DNA from: Fennellomyces sp. T-0311
Lineage: Eukaryota > Mucoromycota > Mucoromycetes > Mucorales > Lichtheimiaceae
Reading direction: 5' to 3'
Length of the DNA: 64,000 nt
NCBI GenBank assembly: GCA_025266875.1
Contig: JALLLT010000034.1
Span: 1-64,000, forward strand
Part shown: piece by piece, positions 34,261-45,267 of the stretch
Position numbering within the stretch: the first letter of the stretch is position 1
How the letters are laid out: each line of letters begins with the position of its first letter
Made by a program: the position numbers and the translations under genes
Notes under the pieces: model-generated
Told to the model about the DNA's origin: nothing
Seen by the model: the letters and a program-made list of their open reading frames with translations, nothing else
Databases searched by the model: none

Positions 34261-37200
34261 ACATAGCCTACGAGTCTCAGAATTTTCACGGATGGATACA
34301 CTCCGATAAGGAAAAAATAGGCACTGATTGGTTGGCTTCACGGATTTTGGGGGGAGGGGATATTTTCACGGATGGCGGACTTTGCGGATGAGTAGTTCAC
34401 GTAGGGGTGACTTCTGTAAATTATGCATTTGTTAAACCTACCTTAAAACCAGTCTATGACATCTTTACGCACTAACCAGCTACAAATTGCCCTCCTTCTG
34501 ATAAGACTTACTACATCGTACATGTGACAGAATGTCTAAAAATGTAGTAAAACATAAAAGTATTCTATGATCAATAAAGTCTATATGCAATAAAGAATGT
34601 GAAACGAAAGAAACGAGGACGAGAAAATGAAAGAAAAAAATATGAAAAAGAACAGAGAATGTGTTTGTCTATGGATAGTATCGAGTGTATGGATGATAAC
34701 CACTGCGTGTTGTATTTGTACGTGTTCGTGAATTACGATGTTGGCGAACTACTGCTAGGTATCGATCGGTATTGTTGCGCTCAAATGCGTTGTCGAATAC
34801 TTGACGTTGGTTGGGCGGTAATATGTTTCGATATGCATCACGGTGCTGTTGTAGTTGACGTAATGATTCGCGGTATTGCTGAAGCACCTGCTGATGTTGT
34901 TGGTATGACAGGAGCAGAGATTCTTCAAGATTGCCCATGCGAGCCCACAAATCACCACCATCATCAAAAGTGCTTAATTCGTCAGCACTTTCAGCTGGTA
35001 TAGCTGGTTGTTCGTTTTCATCGCCGTCATCGTCGCCAATCACAATGATATTATCAATATCATCATCGTCAACTACCCCTTCTTCTTCATCATCATCGTC
35101 CGAATTCTCCTCTTCGCCGTAATCGACCAGCGATACGCGATCATTATCGTCTTCATTCCCACTAAGGGCATCTTCACCTAAAGCAGGTAGTTCGGTTGCT
35201 GCTTCTACAAGTTCACGTGTAGTGTTATTCTTAGCACTGCGATACGCACCTTAATTCTATATTATTGCAAGTAATTAACCTACCTTCCTGGATAAAGATA
35301 TCCACAATATCTGTAGGCAAGATATTTCCAGGGCGCGAATTAGGCTGCTGGTTACCGGGCTGCCAACGGGGAGGAAGTTGGATTAGGCGAAGTGGATACT
35401 CTCTATGCTATATGTATATAATGAATTAAGTTAGAAACAACACATATCGTGTTAATTTCTATCATGCAAACATACTCTCTTAATTTCCACATAAGGCGTA
35501 GTATGTTTACGATGAATGTAAACACTGCGGGCAGCGTAAAGTGCTGTTGTCTGTCTAGCAATGTTGTGGCGGCTGACCAAGTGTTTACACAGCATAAATT
35601 TGCTATCAACAAAGGATGGACAACCACAGGTCCAATACTCCAAAGATGGCATATACAGTGCATCTGCATCAGGGTTTTCACCGGAGTCTTGAAGTGTTTC
35701 GGTGTGGACTTGCCATGCCTTTGCGAACTTTCTCTCCCATTGTAAAGTTTGGCGTCGATTAATAATCTTTAACTCAAACTTTGCCCTGATCAGCGGAAGC
35801 TGTTGAGTTGTGATGATATATATCAACATATCAAGCCTAGGCCGAGGGAGATTCAAGAGAAAATCTCTTTTCAATACTCGCCATTGTGCTTCAATCATCA
35901 TTGTTGTCTTGGCCATCGGAATGTGTGCGGGACGTGCACTGCGGGCCCATCGATGCCACCATAACTGCTTGTACCAGCGGTTGTACATGTACACCCACAC
36001 GTCCGGGAGGTCGTGTTGGACGCAATAGTCGTACATCTCACGCCCGGCATTCATACGTATGGTGTCTGCAGACACATAGCCAACTAAACGCTACGTCAGC
36101 AACACTCATATGTACATAAGCCATACTTATGACGTACCACCTGGAAGAGGGATATGCGGATGTAAATGGTAATGCTTTCGGATCATGAACAGGATTTGCT
36201 CTCTGTTATCCGCATCAGGACAGAGCTTCCCACTACGATCTTCTGTTGGTAGAAATTGGGTCGAAACAAAAGGGAACTCGCGACGTGCAGCGTAAACATC
36301 ATAATGAGGATCTCTGATCTTATTCTCATTCAGTCACAACTTAACGGCGTGATCAATATGCCATAGGCACAGGCGCAACGAATCACGACCAAAGACTCCT
36401 TCAATGGCGTTTATCTGGCCCTGATCCTTATCCAAAAACAGAAACGTTGGTCGTAAACCATTGTTATGCAGACACCGGAAAAACCTATGGACAAATACCA
36501 TTCTAGAAGGTCTCCTTACTGCATCTGTTACACGCGCATTATTGGCCCCACAAAGCATATATGCAATAGGGAAGCCACTCCCATTGAAATTTGCTACGAC
36601 ACCAAAAAGCTCATACCCCATCCGATTCGTCTTGAATGTTGAGTCGACATGGAACTCAATCACTTGTGGCGAGCATGCAGCGTTGAATAGCTCTGTAACA
36701 AATCCAACACCAGTAAATCCATTCATAGAGAGGTGGAAAATCTGTTTATTTCATTCACCATAAATATATATATACTACATACTGTATCTACCATTAGTGT
36801 AGCATAGTGATCATCGCGTATACAGCTACCGTTATGCACACATGGTTATCTTTCACATACCTTACGAATTCCGTTTATTCCACTCTCGATGTGCATGATT
36901 GCAGATGTGAGTTGATTGGCATCCAATTGATACCGATGCATGGTTGTTCTGGCCCACAGCGCATAGATCTATCATAATGTCAACGTATCAACATCACCGC
37001 ATCCTATTTTACTTACCTGCGACTGGGTTACAGTTCCACTTGCATTCGGAAACTGGTGTACCATACGTCGGTACAGTCGTTGGGGTGCGTCGTCCTCGGC
37101 ATTATCCACAACAAACTGCCGGACATCTTGTGGCATTTCCACGCGAACATTATCAAGAGGTTCATCGACAGGATGAGCCATTTGATGCTTGATCATCAGG

Positions 37201-37879
37201 TAAATAAACCCTCTTTCCCTGTCAATGAAACCGTATATCGTCCCACGGCAGTTGTACGTTGCCATCCGATGATGCAGGCGAACGCGATCTGCATCTGGTA
37301 CTTGGCGCTGCACACTAGCATCCTGCCGACAGGCATACCGAAATGCAATCGCTGTTTGTAATCGCGTGTTACCAAGTGACCGAAAAGAGTACTGGTATCC
37401 ATCGCGTTCTCCAATACGATGAACAACATAATCAAGCAACACGCGATCACTGGTGATTTCCAGCATCGGACCGTCGATAAGAACATCGGACTCTTGTACA
37501 TAAGAAACACCATCTAAACATACACATGAACTTTAAATACGCCTTTTCTCCTTTAATGGAGCCCATTACCGTCAGTTCCCGATGGAAGTTCGTCAATCAG
37601 GTCGTCCAACGACAGTGCAAACTCGGATGCAGTACGTCCCCTATTGCTCTGTCTTCTCCTGCAAACAGCACACGTAGAAAAACTTTTGGTTCTCCCTCTG
37701 AAGAGGGAATTCATTCGAAAGCATCTACAATTTGAGCATCGTCGTAAATCTTCCATGGTAAATGTGAGGAGAAAGAGAATGTGTGGCTTACAAAAAAAAA
37801 CCAAAAAAAAAATCATATCGGAAAATGAAATTAATGGGGGGGTCTCATCCGTGAAAATTCTGAGACTGGTAGACAAACG
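34261..37879 (-). mobile_element. MULE copy B, TSD CTATGAAAT
   Basis: The 9-bp repeat CTATGAAAT lies at 34,252-34,260 and 37,880-37,888. The inverted ends are ACATAGCCTACGAGTCTCAG (left) and CGTTTGTCTACCAGTCTCAG (right, reverse complement), both followed by AATTTTCACGGATG. The same TIR core appears in copy A (CTACGCGTTTCAGAATTTTT). One minus-strand gene. Positions 34,310-34,668 (right after the left TIR) have no other gene. Confidence 0.93.
34669..37756 (-). pseudogene. MULE transposase copy B (zinc motif, DDE, SWIM)
   Basis: It starts MEDLRRCSNCRCFRMN at ATG 37,756, with paired CxxC (CAVCRRR). Next come a ~150-aa segment (37,500-36,972), the DDE core (IEFHVDSTFKTNRMGYELFG, FLFLDKDQGQINAIEGVFGR, LRLCLWHIDHAVKL), the REMYDYCVQHDLPDVWVY block joined directly to WARSARPAHIPMAK, the SWIM finger (WTCGCPSFVDSKFMLCKHLV; 35,700-35,560) and a Q-rich tail ending HPYTRYYP at 34,669. 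One TGA at 36,336-36,334 follows HAVKL, where copy A reads an Arg codon (AGA). That stop is the only clear defect seen. The sequence is otherwise better preserved than copy A and shows its uninterrupted structure. Confidence 0.87.
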
Positions 37880-39107
37880 CTATGAAATATCAAAAACGCC
37901 ATATCCTGTTGATCTTGGATAACTTCTCCGGTCATATCTGCGAAGAGTACCAGCCTACCAATATTGAGCTCTTGTACCTACCACCTAACGCCACCGCCTG
38001 TATTCAACCTTTGGATAGAGGAATTATCCATAGCTTTAAAGCGCATTTTAAGTAAGTTCCTGTTATCGATATTGACTTAGTTGTGCTAATATAACCCTTC
38101 ATAGAAATTACCAATATGAACGCGCATACAGAGTTTCTAAAATGCGCGAAGAACAAGGGCTGCCAATGAACGACGGAAGTATTTTTCATGTAGATATGCT
38201 GAGAGCCATGCATTGGGCGACTGTGGCGAAGGGCAAGGTCACCAAGGAAACAATAATCAACTGCTTCCAAGGCACTGGTTTGCTGGGTGGCCGGGACGAC
38301 GTAGTACCATCCTTTGGTACCTTAAATGCGGACGACTTAGCTGTAGCACGTGCGCGAGACCACGTGCAACGGATATACGGAGACGACACGCCCATTGCCA
38401 ACTCGTTTGACCCAGACCCACCAGAAGAACAAGCAGCAACTCATCCCATCTTGGCTGACTGTGAGATTATAGAATTGGTGAAGAATGATAACGATTCGGG
38501 GCACAGCATTGAAGGAGAAATGTCCACAGCAACAGTTGAGGAAGAAACGATTGAAGAAGAACCAGCTTTGCAAATGACGCTGCGTGGAAAAACGGCTTTG
38601 ATAGAGACGGCGATTGAAATACTTGATAGCGAACCCGATTACGTCACAACAACGGATGCTCTTAGAAGTGTTCGCGATGACTTTCGCAGACGTGCTGGTG
38701 CAGTGCAAGCACCTATTACGGCGTATTTTCTACATAAATAAAGGATCATGGCAATTATAAGCCTTATTAGACATATTTATATGGTTTTTTGGCAAACCTC
38801 ACTTTTTTTCCTCCAAGGGAAATGGGGATAACAGGGAAAAAAGCCGGGAGAGGAAAATCGACACTAAGTACGAGCAGATGGACCGCCAAAAAGTGAGGAA
38901 AAAGTGGGGGCGAGGAAAAAACGGGGTGGAAAAAAACGGGGGTTCACTGTATATATAAGTAGGTGAAAAACCCTCTTCCCGCTCCTCAATACTTTTTTTT
39001 GTGGAGCCTTCAAACCAGCCTCAGAAACGGAATACAACAGCAATCACCAACAACTAATTAATACCGAACAACCACCCAGCATCTGGCTCCCGACCATAAC
39101 TAGTGTC

Positions 39108-40595
39108 ATGGCGGGTTCCCAGATCACGCCGAACAACAAGCGCACCGCTAAGGACAAAGGACCTGCCCAAAAGCGTACTGTCCTTAATGGCACCCAAGTC
39201 ACCGAATTCCTTGAAAAATTTAAGGAGCTTCGGGCTAATACTGCCTGAATTCACTGTGAGACAGCAGGGAAAATTACAAAGAAAGGCCGCACCAACGATC
39301 TACGTCGTCAGCCACTCTTCGAATGCCAGAACTGCAAGAAGCAACTCAACCACGACCACATTCTCGAAGCATTTGAACATCTGGAGTCCAGGAAGCGAGC
39401 TAAAATTGGAGCACCTGATAATGTCCCCCCTTTAATTGCTCCTGATATCGCCAATTCGATCCCAATCGACGGGAGTAGTCACCAAACGTTTGAAGATGAT
39501 CCAATCCCATGGGAAAGCCAGATGACTTTTGAAGAGACCTACCACCAGAGGCTACTAACCTTCGAACACCACGAACAGCTTCCCGAATATATGAAAGAGC
39601 TAACTGCACAGATCAACTACCTAACCCAACGTACAACCCAGCAGGACCAACTAGTTCAGGAGCTGCAGCACGTTACGACCCAGCTAACAAAGGTAACACA
39701 GGAGCTAACACATGCACAGGCCAGAATTGAGGAACTTGAACATGAAAATGCAACTTTGAAAAAGCGACTGCTGCCTTCACAGGAAACACCAGTACAAGCA
39801 GAGGGTAGCTTATCCTCAAAGTATGCAACAGTAGCTAAGACGACACTTCCTTTGCCTAGCACTCGACACAGTAACCCATGGTATCAGCCAGAGCGCCTAC
39901 AACAGGTAAAAAAGAGCCGCCAGAAACCATCCCCTGCCAAGATTGAGCGACGCCAGCAAGCAGCTGCCCGAGCCTTCATGCCTCCCTCAGCCAATCAGGG
40001 CTTCTGCATTTCCTATTTCCCTGCTCGCTCACGCCTCCCAACTCGCAAAACACGTGCAAACATACGTACGCTCGGTATCGATAACAGCCGTATCCTTGAT
40101 GTTCACTATCCTGATAGAAAGGTAGTGGGTCTGCTCACACACAATGATTTTGTCGATGAACTTGTTGCTGCCTTTGAAAAACAGGGCATCCAACAGATTA
40201 CTAACTATAACCCATGTGATCCTAAACATCTTCAAGATCCTAAATTTAAGGACCTCTCAGAAGAAGAACGTACTAACAAAGCAATAGAAATACAACATAA
40301 TCGCATCCTACATGCAATCGACTTTATACGCCACCCGGTGAAAATGGCGGTTGCATACGACTTCCGTCAAAAGCAGCTTTTGTCTGAAGAGGAACTTCAG
40401 CGACTCCGCAAAGGTGAAAACTTAGCACCAAAATCAATTAGAACGCCATCACCTGAAGCTTTGGAAAGAGCTGCCGAAGCATTCAAGCCAACTGAAGATG
40501 AAGATGACGATATGTCCCAAGACGAGCCAACATCTTCAGTCTTACAAACACCTACCCAAATGGGAACTCCCAACACCACTAACCTCATACAATAA
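39108..40595 (+). pseudogene. LINE ORF1 with one premature TGA
   Basis: It starts at ATG 39,108 (MAGSQITPNNKRTAKD). TGA at 39,246-39,248 lies after ELRANTA, and the same frame then continues HCETAGKITKKGR and a CQNCKKQLNHDH zinc-like motif to the stop at 40,595. A long coiled-coil segment (QELQHVTTQLTKVTQELTHA, ~residues 190-225) is typical of LINE ORF1 proteins. A later conserved-looking region (RTLGIDNSRILDVHYPDRKV) and an acidic C-terminus follow. If the stop is real, translation could begin at the internal ATG 39,522, giving 357 aa and losing the zinc motif. The stop overlaps the ORF2 start (TAATG). Confidence 0.82.
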
Positions 40596-43500
40596 TGAGT
40601 GATACACCCACAGTGAATATTGCGCTTTGGAATGCAACAGGATTACCAAAGCAAACAATCGACTCAATTTTACACCATCACATAAACACATCCGTACTAT
40701 TTATAACTGAAACATGGCTTCTCCCACCGAACAAATACCCCACTTCCTGGGCTCAACATCACACACATGCTATACACCGAGCTGGACCTAACCGATATCC
40801 AGGTCAAATGGGCATCTCACTACTAATTAACCCAGAATGCCCATATCAGGTCAACCTAGTGACGAACTCAGATAGCTCTTACTCAAAGTATACACTATCG
40901 TGCACAATTGCTAAAACTCTTATCCACTGTCTTTATCTTCCTCCAAGTCTATCCGATGAAACCGCTATAGATATTCTAGATTCCCTACCCACAGATATAC
41001 CAGGTATAACTAACATAATTTATTGTGGAGATTTCAATGCGAGGCTCGGTGCTAGAGTGGGCGATCATGATACAAACTCGCGAGGATGCCGGCTCAATAC
41101 ATGGCTGGATACGAATGGCCAAACTCTGTGGAATGCCGAACTAGCATACGGGATCCCCACTAATATCCCCTACCAAGGATCAAGTATAATTGATCTTTTC
41201 TTTGGTAATACTCCTCTCACTAATCCAACAATGCAAATTCGTGATGATCTCTCCCTTGATTCTGACCACAAAATTGTCCATCTAACATTTACCCCCGAGA
41301 ATTCCCCGTTAGAGCAAGATCGCACACCGATGCGCCAAATGTGGCACCTAACACGTTTACAGGACACCTCGAAGCGTGAACTATACATCACAAATTTTAC
41401 AGCGGCCATCGCTCCAGTATATATGAGGATACAACAATATCTAGCGCCACAAAATGGATACAGCCATGTCCCGCTTGATGATCTAACCGATGCTCTAAAT
41501 CCTGCAATATATAGCTCGCTCGACTCTGCAATAGGGCGAAAAGGTAAATCAACGTCCTCGAGACTGAGTTGGTTTTGGACGCCGGAATTAGACAAGGCAA
41601 TTGAAGTTCGAGAACAATGCTATACCAAATGGAGACGTGCCAGAAATGGACCCAACAAACTACATTGGTGGCTAAAACATCAAGAGGCCAAAGCAAAATT
41701 TCGTCGCACACTAAGCCGCCGGCGCGCTGAAACCTGGAGCGCGTTCTGTGCAAAACTTGATAGCGGAAATTTCACAGCAGCATCAGCCACTATGAAGAAA
41801 ATAAGGCATAGTCGTGTTGCTCAAACAACTTTTACGGATCCAGCAGGGCCAACCGTAGCTGCAGATCGAATGGCAGACCACTTGGAAAGGATCTTCTCAG
41901 GAAGTTCTCTTCCTAATCAACCAACCAGCAACGAGATACACAGCAACTCAAACATGGCTAGCATCGTATTTACTAACAGCGAAGAAATTGACTCACCTTT
42001 TAACACAGATATTGTACAGAACACTATCAAGCACATGCCCAACAAAAAAGCACCGGGAGCCGATCATATACGTGGCGATATGATTAAGCCAATCGTTGAA
42101 CAACTAACCCCTTCACTTACAGCGTTATTTCAACTTTGCTGGTATACATCCAAAACACCAGAGCTATGGCGGCGGGCACAAATAGTACCCATATACAAGA
42201 AAGGCTCCCCGAATGACCCGGCCAACTTCCGTCCAATAAGCCTGACATCAATCTTTCGCAAAATAATGGAGAAATGTTTACAAGATTCCCTTTTGTCTAC
42301 TGGCCCCTCACTCGACCCTGTCCAAGGAGGTTTCCGTTCAAGAAGGGGTGCTTTGGACCAAGCCCGCTGTCTCCACGAGATCAGTTCCTTGTATAAGAAA
42401 GTCCATGGCTCCACCCCAGTTTTGGCATTTTGTGACATCAAGTCAGCATATGATACGGTCGATCGCAGAATTGTTTGGCAAGCACTAGAAACACACATTT
42501 CCTTACCACTACTCCAATTACTCAAGAACCTTTTTGATGACGTTTTTATAGAGATCTTGCTTTCCAATACTGTCTCTCGTCGCTTCCGCCCTGTTACCGG
42601 GGTTTTACAAGGATCTGTTCTATCACCGGCTTTGTATTCTTATTATATCAATTCTCTCCCTACATTTCTTCGCGACGTGGAAACACAGCTGACACAATCT
42701 GAAGAGAGTGACTTTGAACGACTACCTTCGGTCAACATAGGTGGCCAACGCATCAATTGTCTTTTATATGCCGACGATGTGGCGCTCATCGGCAACTGGC
42801 AGACAATACCTGCACTCCTGGCAGCATGTGAAGAACATGGCAACAATCTCGGATATAGATGGAACCCAAACAAGTGTGTTGTAATGGCCAGCTCTGATCC
42901 ACCTTCCAACGCATCAGCACAAATTTATGGCACCGAGCTCCCCCGTGCAACATCATTCAAATATCTTGGAATTCCATTCCAGAAAGATGGTTCGATCGAT
43001 CCAGCCGCACTTGTTAGCCAAAACACGGCATCAGCAACCAAAAGCATGCACTCACTCTATGCGATTGGTGTACGCCCTAGATGTCTTGGCCGCCTACTCA
43101 GTTCCCAGCTCTATCGACAATTTATCCGACCTATCATGGAATATGGGTTAGCCATTGTTCAACTTAGCAGAACAAACCGAGAAAAATTGGACCAAGCACA
43201 ATCGAATTGCCTACGCCTGATCTACGGAGCGCATAAGACCTCATCCACAGCCGTTATGCTACATCTTGCTAGGCTTGTTCCAATGGCGGATCGGATCACC
43301 ACTCTCCAAGCCCAATTTCTTGTTCGTGCACACAATCTGCCACCAGATGCCCTGCTCACAATGATGCTACCGGTAATATCGAGACTGAAAAGCACAAACC
43401 TAGTCCAGTTGAAAACAAATAATGCCATATGGAAAGCCCTACCACCGCCACAAAAAGATACAGCCCCTACAACGCTGAAGGCGGCCATTCGTAATCACCT

Positions 43501-43984
43501 TCAGAGCGCCCATGACGCACGATGCAACCGTCGCCATACCAAGCTCTTACGCTCTTGCCGAAAAAAACTTGGAATTGATCCGATCATGTGGTTACCTATG
43601 TCACGCACAGAGCGCCTACGATGCATTGCATATCGGTTAGGTTGGCTACCTAATAGAAAACCAGCACCATGCCCACAATGTCAACGCAATCCTGGTATGA
43701 GTCGCCACCATTTCAATGATTGTTTTCAAGTCCACCGCAAACTGTGCCTGCCACTGACTGTCGATGATCCTATATCACACACTCTCAACCGTTTACCAAA
43801 GTCACCACCTCGCTCCAAATCAAGGCGTGACTATTGGAAGATCTTCTGGCCAAGACTATGCGCACTACTTGAAACGTTTGACCGACGTTGCAATCCGGAT
43901 CGAAGCCACAGAACAACACCTTCTGATCAACATGGCAAAGCACTCATCGAATGGATGGAGCCTCTGGCCCCAGTGTCACTGTAA
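40595..43984 (+). CDS. LINE ORF2: APE-type endonuclease and reverse transcriptase, 1,129 aa
   Basis: It starts MSDTPTVNIALWNATGLP. Endonuclease motifs are the Asn of ALWNATGL, Glu in FITETWL, YCGDFNARLG and DSDHKIVHLTF (SDH). RT motifs are NFRPISLTSIFRKIMEKCL, FCDIKSAYDTVDRR (Asp of motif A), GVLQGSVLSPALYSYYI and the catalytic LLYADDVALIG. A C-terminal CCHC-like motif (CPQCQRNPGMSRHHFNDC) near residue 1,030 is common in fungal and animal LINEs with APE endonuclease. The frame is uninterrupted. The AUG overlaps the ORF1 stop by one base, suggesting termination-reinitiation. Clade (Tad/L1-like) is not certain. Confidence 0.93.
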   Translation: MSDTPTVNIALWNATGLPKQTIDSILHHHINTSVLFITETWLLPPNKYPTSWAQHHTHAIHRAGPNRYPGQMGISLLINPECPYQVNLVTNSDSSYSKYTLSCTIAKTLIHCLYLPPSLSDETAIDILDSLPTDIPGITNIIYCGDFNARLGARVGDHDTNSRGCRLNTWLDTNGQTLWNAELAYGIPTNIPYQGSSIIDLFFGNTPLTNPTMQIRDDLSLDSDHKIVHLTFTPENSPLEQDRTPMRQMWHLTRLQDTSKRELYITNFTAAIAPVYMRIQQYLAPQNGYSHVPLDDLTDALNPAIYSSLDSAIGRKGKSTSSRLSWFWTPELDKAIEVREQCYTKWRRARNGPNKLHWWLKHQEAKAKFRRTLSRRRAETWSAFCAKLDSGNFTAASATMKKIRHSRVAQTTFTDPAGPTVAADRMADHLERIFSGSSLPNQPTSNEIHSNSNMASIVFTNSEEIDSPFNTDIVQNTIKHMPNKKAPGADHIRGDMIKPIVEQLTPSLTALFQLCWYTSKTPELWRRAQIVPIYKKGSPNDPANFRPISLTSIFRKIMEKCLQDSLLSTGPSLDPVQGGFRSRRGALDQARCLHEISSLYKKVHGSTPVLAFCDIKSAYDTVDRRIVWQALETHISLPLLQLLKNLFDDVFIEILLSNTVSRRFRPVTGVLQGSVLSPALYSYYINSLPTFLRDVETQLTQSEESDFERLPSVNIGGQRINCLLYADDVALIGNWQTIPALLAACEEHGNNLGYRWNPNKCVVMASSDPPSNASAQIYGTELPRATSFKYLGIPFQKDGSIDPAALVSQNTASATKSMHSLYAIGVRPRCLGRLLSSQLYRQFIRPIMEYGLAIVQLSRTNREKLDQAQSNCLRLIYGAHKTSSTAVMLHLARLVPMADRITTLQAQFLVRAHNLPPDALLTMMLPVISRLKSTNLVQLKTNNAIWKALPPPQKDTAPTTLKAAIRNHLQSAHDARCNRRHTKLLRSCRKKLGIDPIMWLPMSRTERLRCIAYRLGWLPNRKPAPCPQCQRNPGMSRHHFNDCFQVHRKLCLPLTVDDPISHTLNRLPKSPPRSKSRRDYWKIFWPRLCALLETFDRRCNPDRSHRTTPSDQHGKALIEWMEPLAPVSL

Positions 43985-44020
43985 TCCACGTTGTACCCTT
44001 TTTCCCCTCTCCCCCCCCAC

Positions 44021-44147
44021 AAAAAAAAAAAGAAAAAAGAAAAAAAAAAAAAAGAAAAAAGAAAAAAAAAAAGAAAAAAGAAAAAAAAAAAGAAAAAAGA
44101 AAAAAAAAAAAGAAAAAAGAAAAAAAAAAAAAAAAAAAAAAAAAAGG
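44021..44147 (+). repeat. A-rich (A)nG tract in LINE 3' region
   Basis: AAAAAAG-type units alternate for about 125 bp directly after ORF2. Three apparent Lys-rich reading frames across it are low-complexity artefacts. Another ~275 bp of 3' UTR follows before the TSD, so it is not the terminal polyA itself. Confidence 0.8.
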
Positions 44148-44574
44148 AAAAAAGTAAAGATTTTTTCGTAACTCTTAGTAACTGTAACGGAAATGTACCG
44201 CTTCCTTCCGACTTTACTTTGTATCCCCTACTAATAACTTCTTTATTGTTTCCTTTTCAGTTCTTTTCTCAACCTTGTATCTTTTTCTTATGTCTTCCTC
44301 CTTTTCCCTGCTGCCAGGCAGGTTTTTCATTTCTAATCCTTTAAATGGAACAGACGAGAGCGGAAAGCTGAGATCAGCGAGCGTTCACTAAAAAACGTCA
44401 TTCAATAAAACCCAACTTTATCCTGTATATATAACTGGCCGAGTCGAGTTGGGTATTTCAAAAAAACTCGAAAACACAACGAGTCGAGTATCTGTCGACT
44501 CGTACCCGACTCGTCATGCTGGGTATCAAGTCAGGTACGAGTATTTGGGTATATTAGAGAAGCCTAGACCAAGG

Positions 44575-44654
44575 CAAGACATGGAAGGCATAATGCGGTG
44601 AAAAAGAGCCACAAGATGAAGAAGGAAACTGCTGTCCATATTATATGCTGTCAC
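44575..44654 (+). pseudogene. DDE transposase of element D, part 2
   Basis: 80 nt between X1 and X2 read KTWKA-stop-CGEKEPQDEE then GNCCPYYMLS in the frame of part 1 after X1 removal. TAA lies at 44,591-44,593. The CC...LS block is continued by QQPDFNGQKTML at 49,007. Confidence 0.85.
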
Positions 44655-45267
44655 TAGGGTTCTCCATTCGGGTTTTCGAGTCAGGTATCTACTAACTCGT
44701 ACCCGACCCGAAAAAAGTTAACTCGTACTCGTCAAATACCCGAAAAACTCGAAAACTCGTACTCGAAACCCGACTCGAAAATGATACAATGGCTTAGGTG
44801 CAATCAGCGTAAACATAGCAAAGATCACAGAAATCGAGCTCAATGTGACAATGTCAAGCATAAAAATAATTATACTGGTATAAAATGGATCTACATTGGC
44901 TTGAAACAGATATTAATAAGAGGCAAACACTGAATTGGAGGCATGTGAAAAAGACACAATCTTCAATAGGGTAGTTCAACAGTTCCATAAGTCCGTAAGC
45001 TCAGGAAATCTAAGAAAAGAAAAATTTTATGATTGGCTGTCGTTCACTCCGCCATCTCTTATGGATCTTCTTAGGGCAAAAATCTCTAAAACACTTTAAG
45101 AAGTATTTTCTAAGAAATGCCAGTCATGGAAAAAAGCAGGAAAGGCAGTTAATCTCGTTTATAAATACAAATACAAGCATCATTCCATCAATTAGCAAAT
45201 AAATTCTGAGTTGAATAGCTTATAAACAACTTGCTTCTCTACTTACGTTATATCTTTTTATTATATC

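Larger units (their letters stand above)
33328..38741 (+). pseudogene. pogo-type (CENP-B HTH + DDE_1) transposase, split by MULE B
   Basis: The exons are 33328-33570, 33624-34097, 34155-34260 continuing at 37889-38051 after the MULE, and 38105-38741. All junctions are in frame, for 541 codons. The N-terminal HTH region (KLTNEQKDAAYQHHR), then a CENP-B/HTH_Tnp_Tc5-like second helix domain (QLTFSNGWQHRFSKRYGISS). DDE_1 core: first Asp in VYNMDETALFY, then ILLILDNFSGH (Asp) and ELLYLPPNATACIQPLDRGI with the third Asp. A Gly/acidic C-terminal tail ends ITAYFLHK. A TAA at 33,975-33,977 interrupts the core just before RVKQDKSRMTVAL; a CAA-to-TAA change is the simplest origin. The MULE sits between DRAMKY and QKRHILLILDN. 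Confidence 0.9.
32250..38949 (+). mobile_element. pogo-like (Tc1/mariner superfamily) element, TSD TA, carrying MULE B
   Basis: CAGTGAACCCCCGTTTTTTT at 32,250 is inverted at 38,949 (CGGGGGTTCACTG), with TA on both sides (32,248-32,249 and 38,950-38,951). The left ~1.08 kb (32,250-33,327) has no gene. The single transposase gene is split by a MULE. Without the MULE the element is about 3.1 kb. Confidence 0.93.
38959..44425 (+). mobile_element. Non-LTR retrotransposon (LINE), 5.5 kb, TSD TATATATAA
   Basis: TATATATAA flanks the element at 38,950-38,958 and 44,426-44,434. It has two ORFs (nucleic-acid-binding-type ORF1; endonuclease-RT ORF2), an A-rich tract and a 3' UTR ending CAATAAAACCCAACTTTATC. 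The 5' end is adjacent to the pogo element's right end. The length and two-ORF layout suggest a full-length or near-full-length copy. Confidence 0.9.
31640..44566. mobile_element. hAT-type MITE copy X1, TSD GACCAAGG, itself carrying pogo and LINE insertions
   Basis: The 8-bp duplication GACCAAGG lies at 31,632-31,639 and 44,567-44,574. The ends are TAAGGTTCTCCA on the left and the inverted TAGGCTTCTC-type sequence (AGAGAAGCCTA) on the right. Its own sequence is only 31,640-32,249 plus 44,435-44,566 (~0.74 kb). It is rich in CGGGT/ACCCGA and CTCGAAAAC motifs in both orientations near the ends. No transposase. Copy X2 aligns along its whole length. Confidence 0.9.

Noticed and set aside
43951..44344. 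Lys-rich proteins after LINE ORF2
   Set aside because: All three frames are translations of the (A)nG tract; low complexity, no start context or homology.
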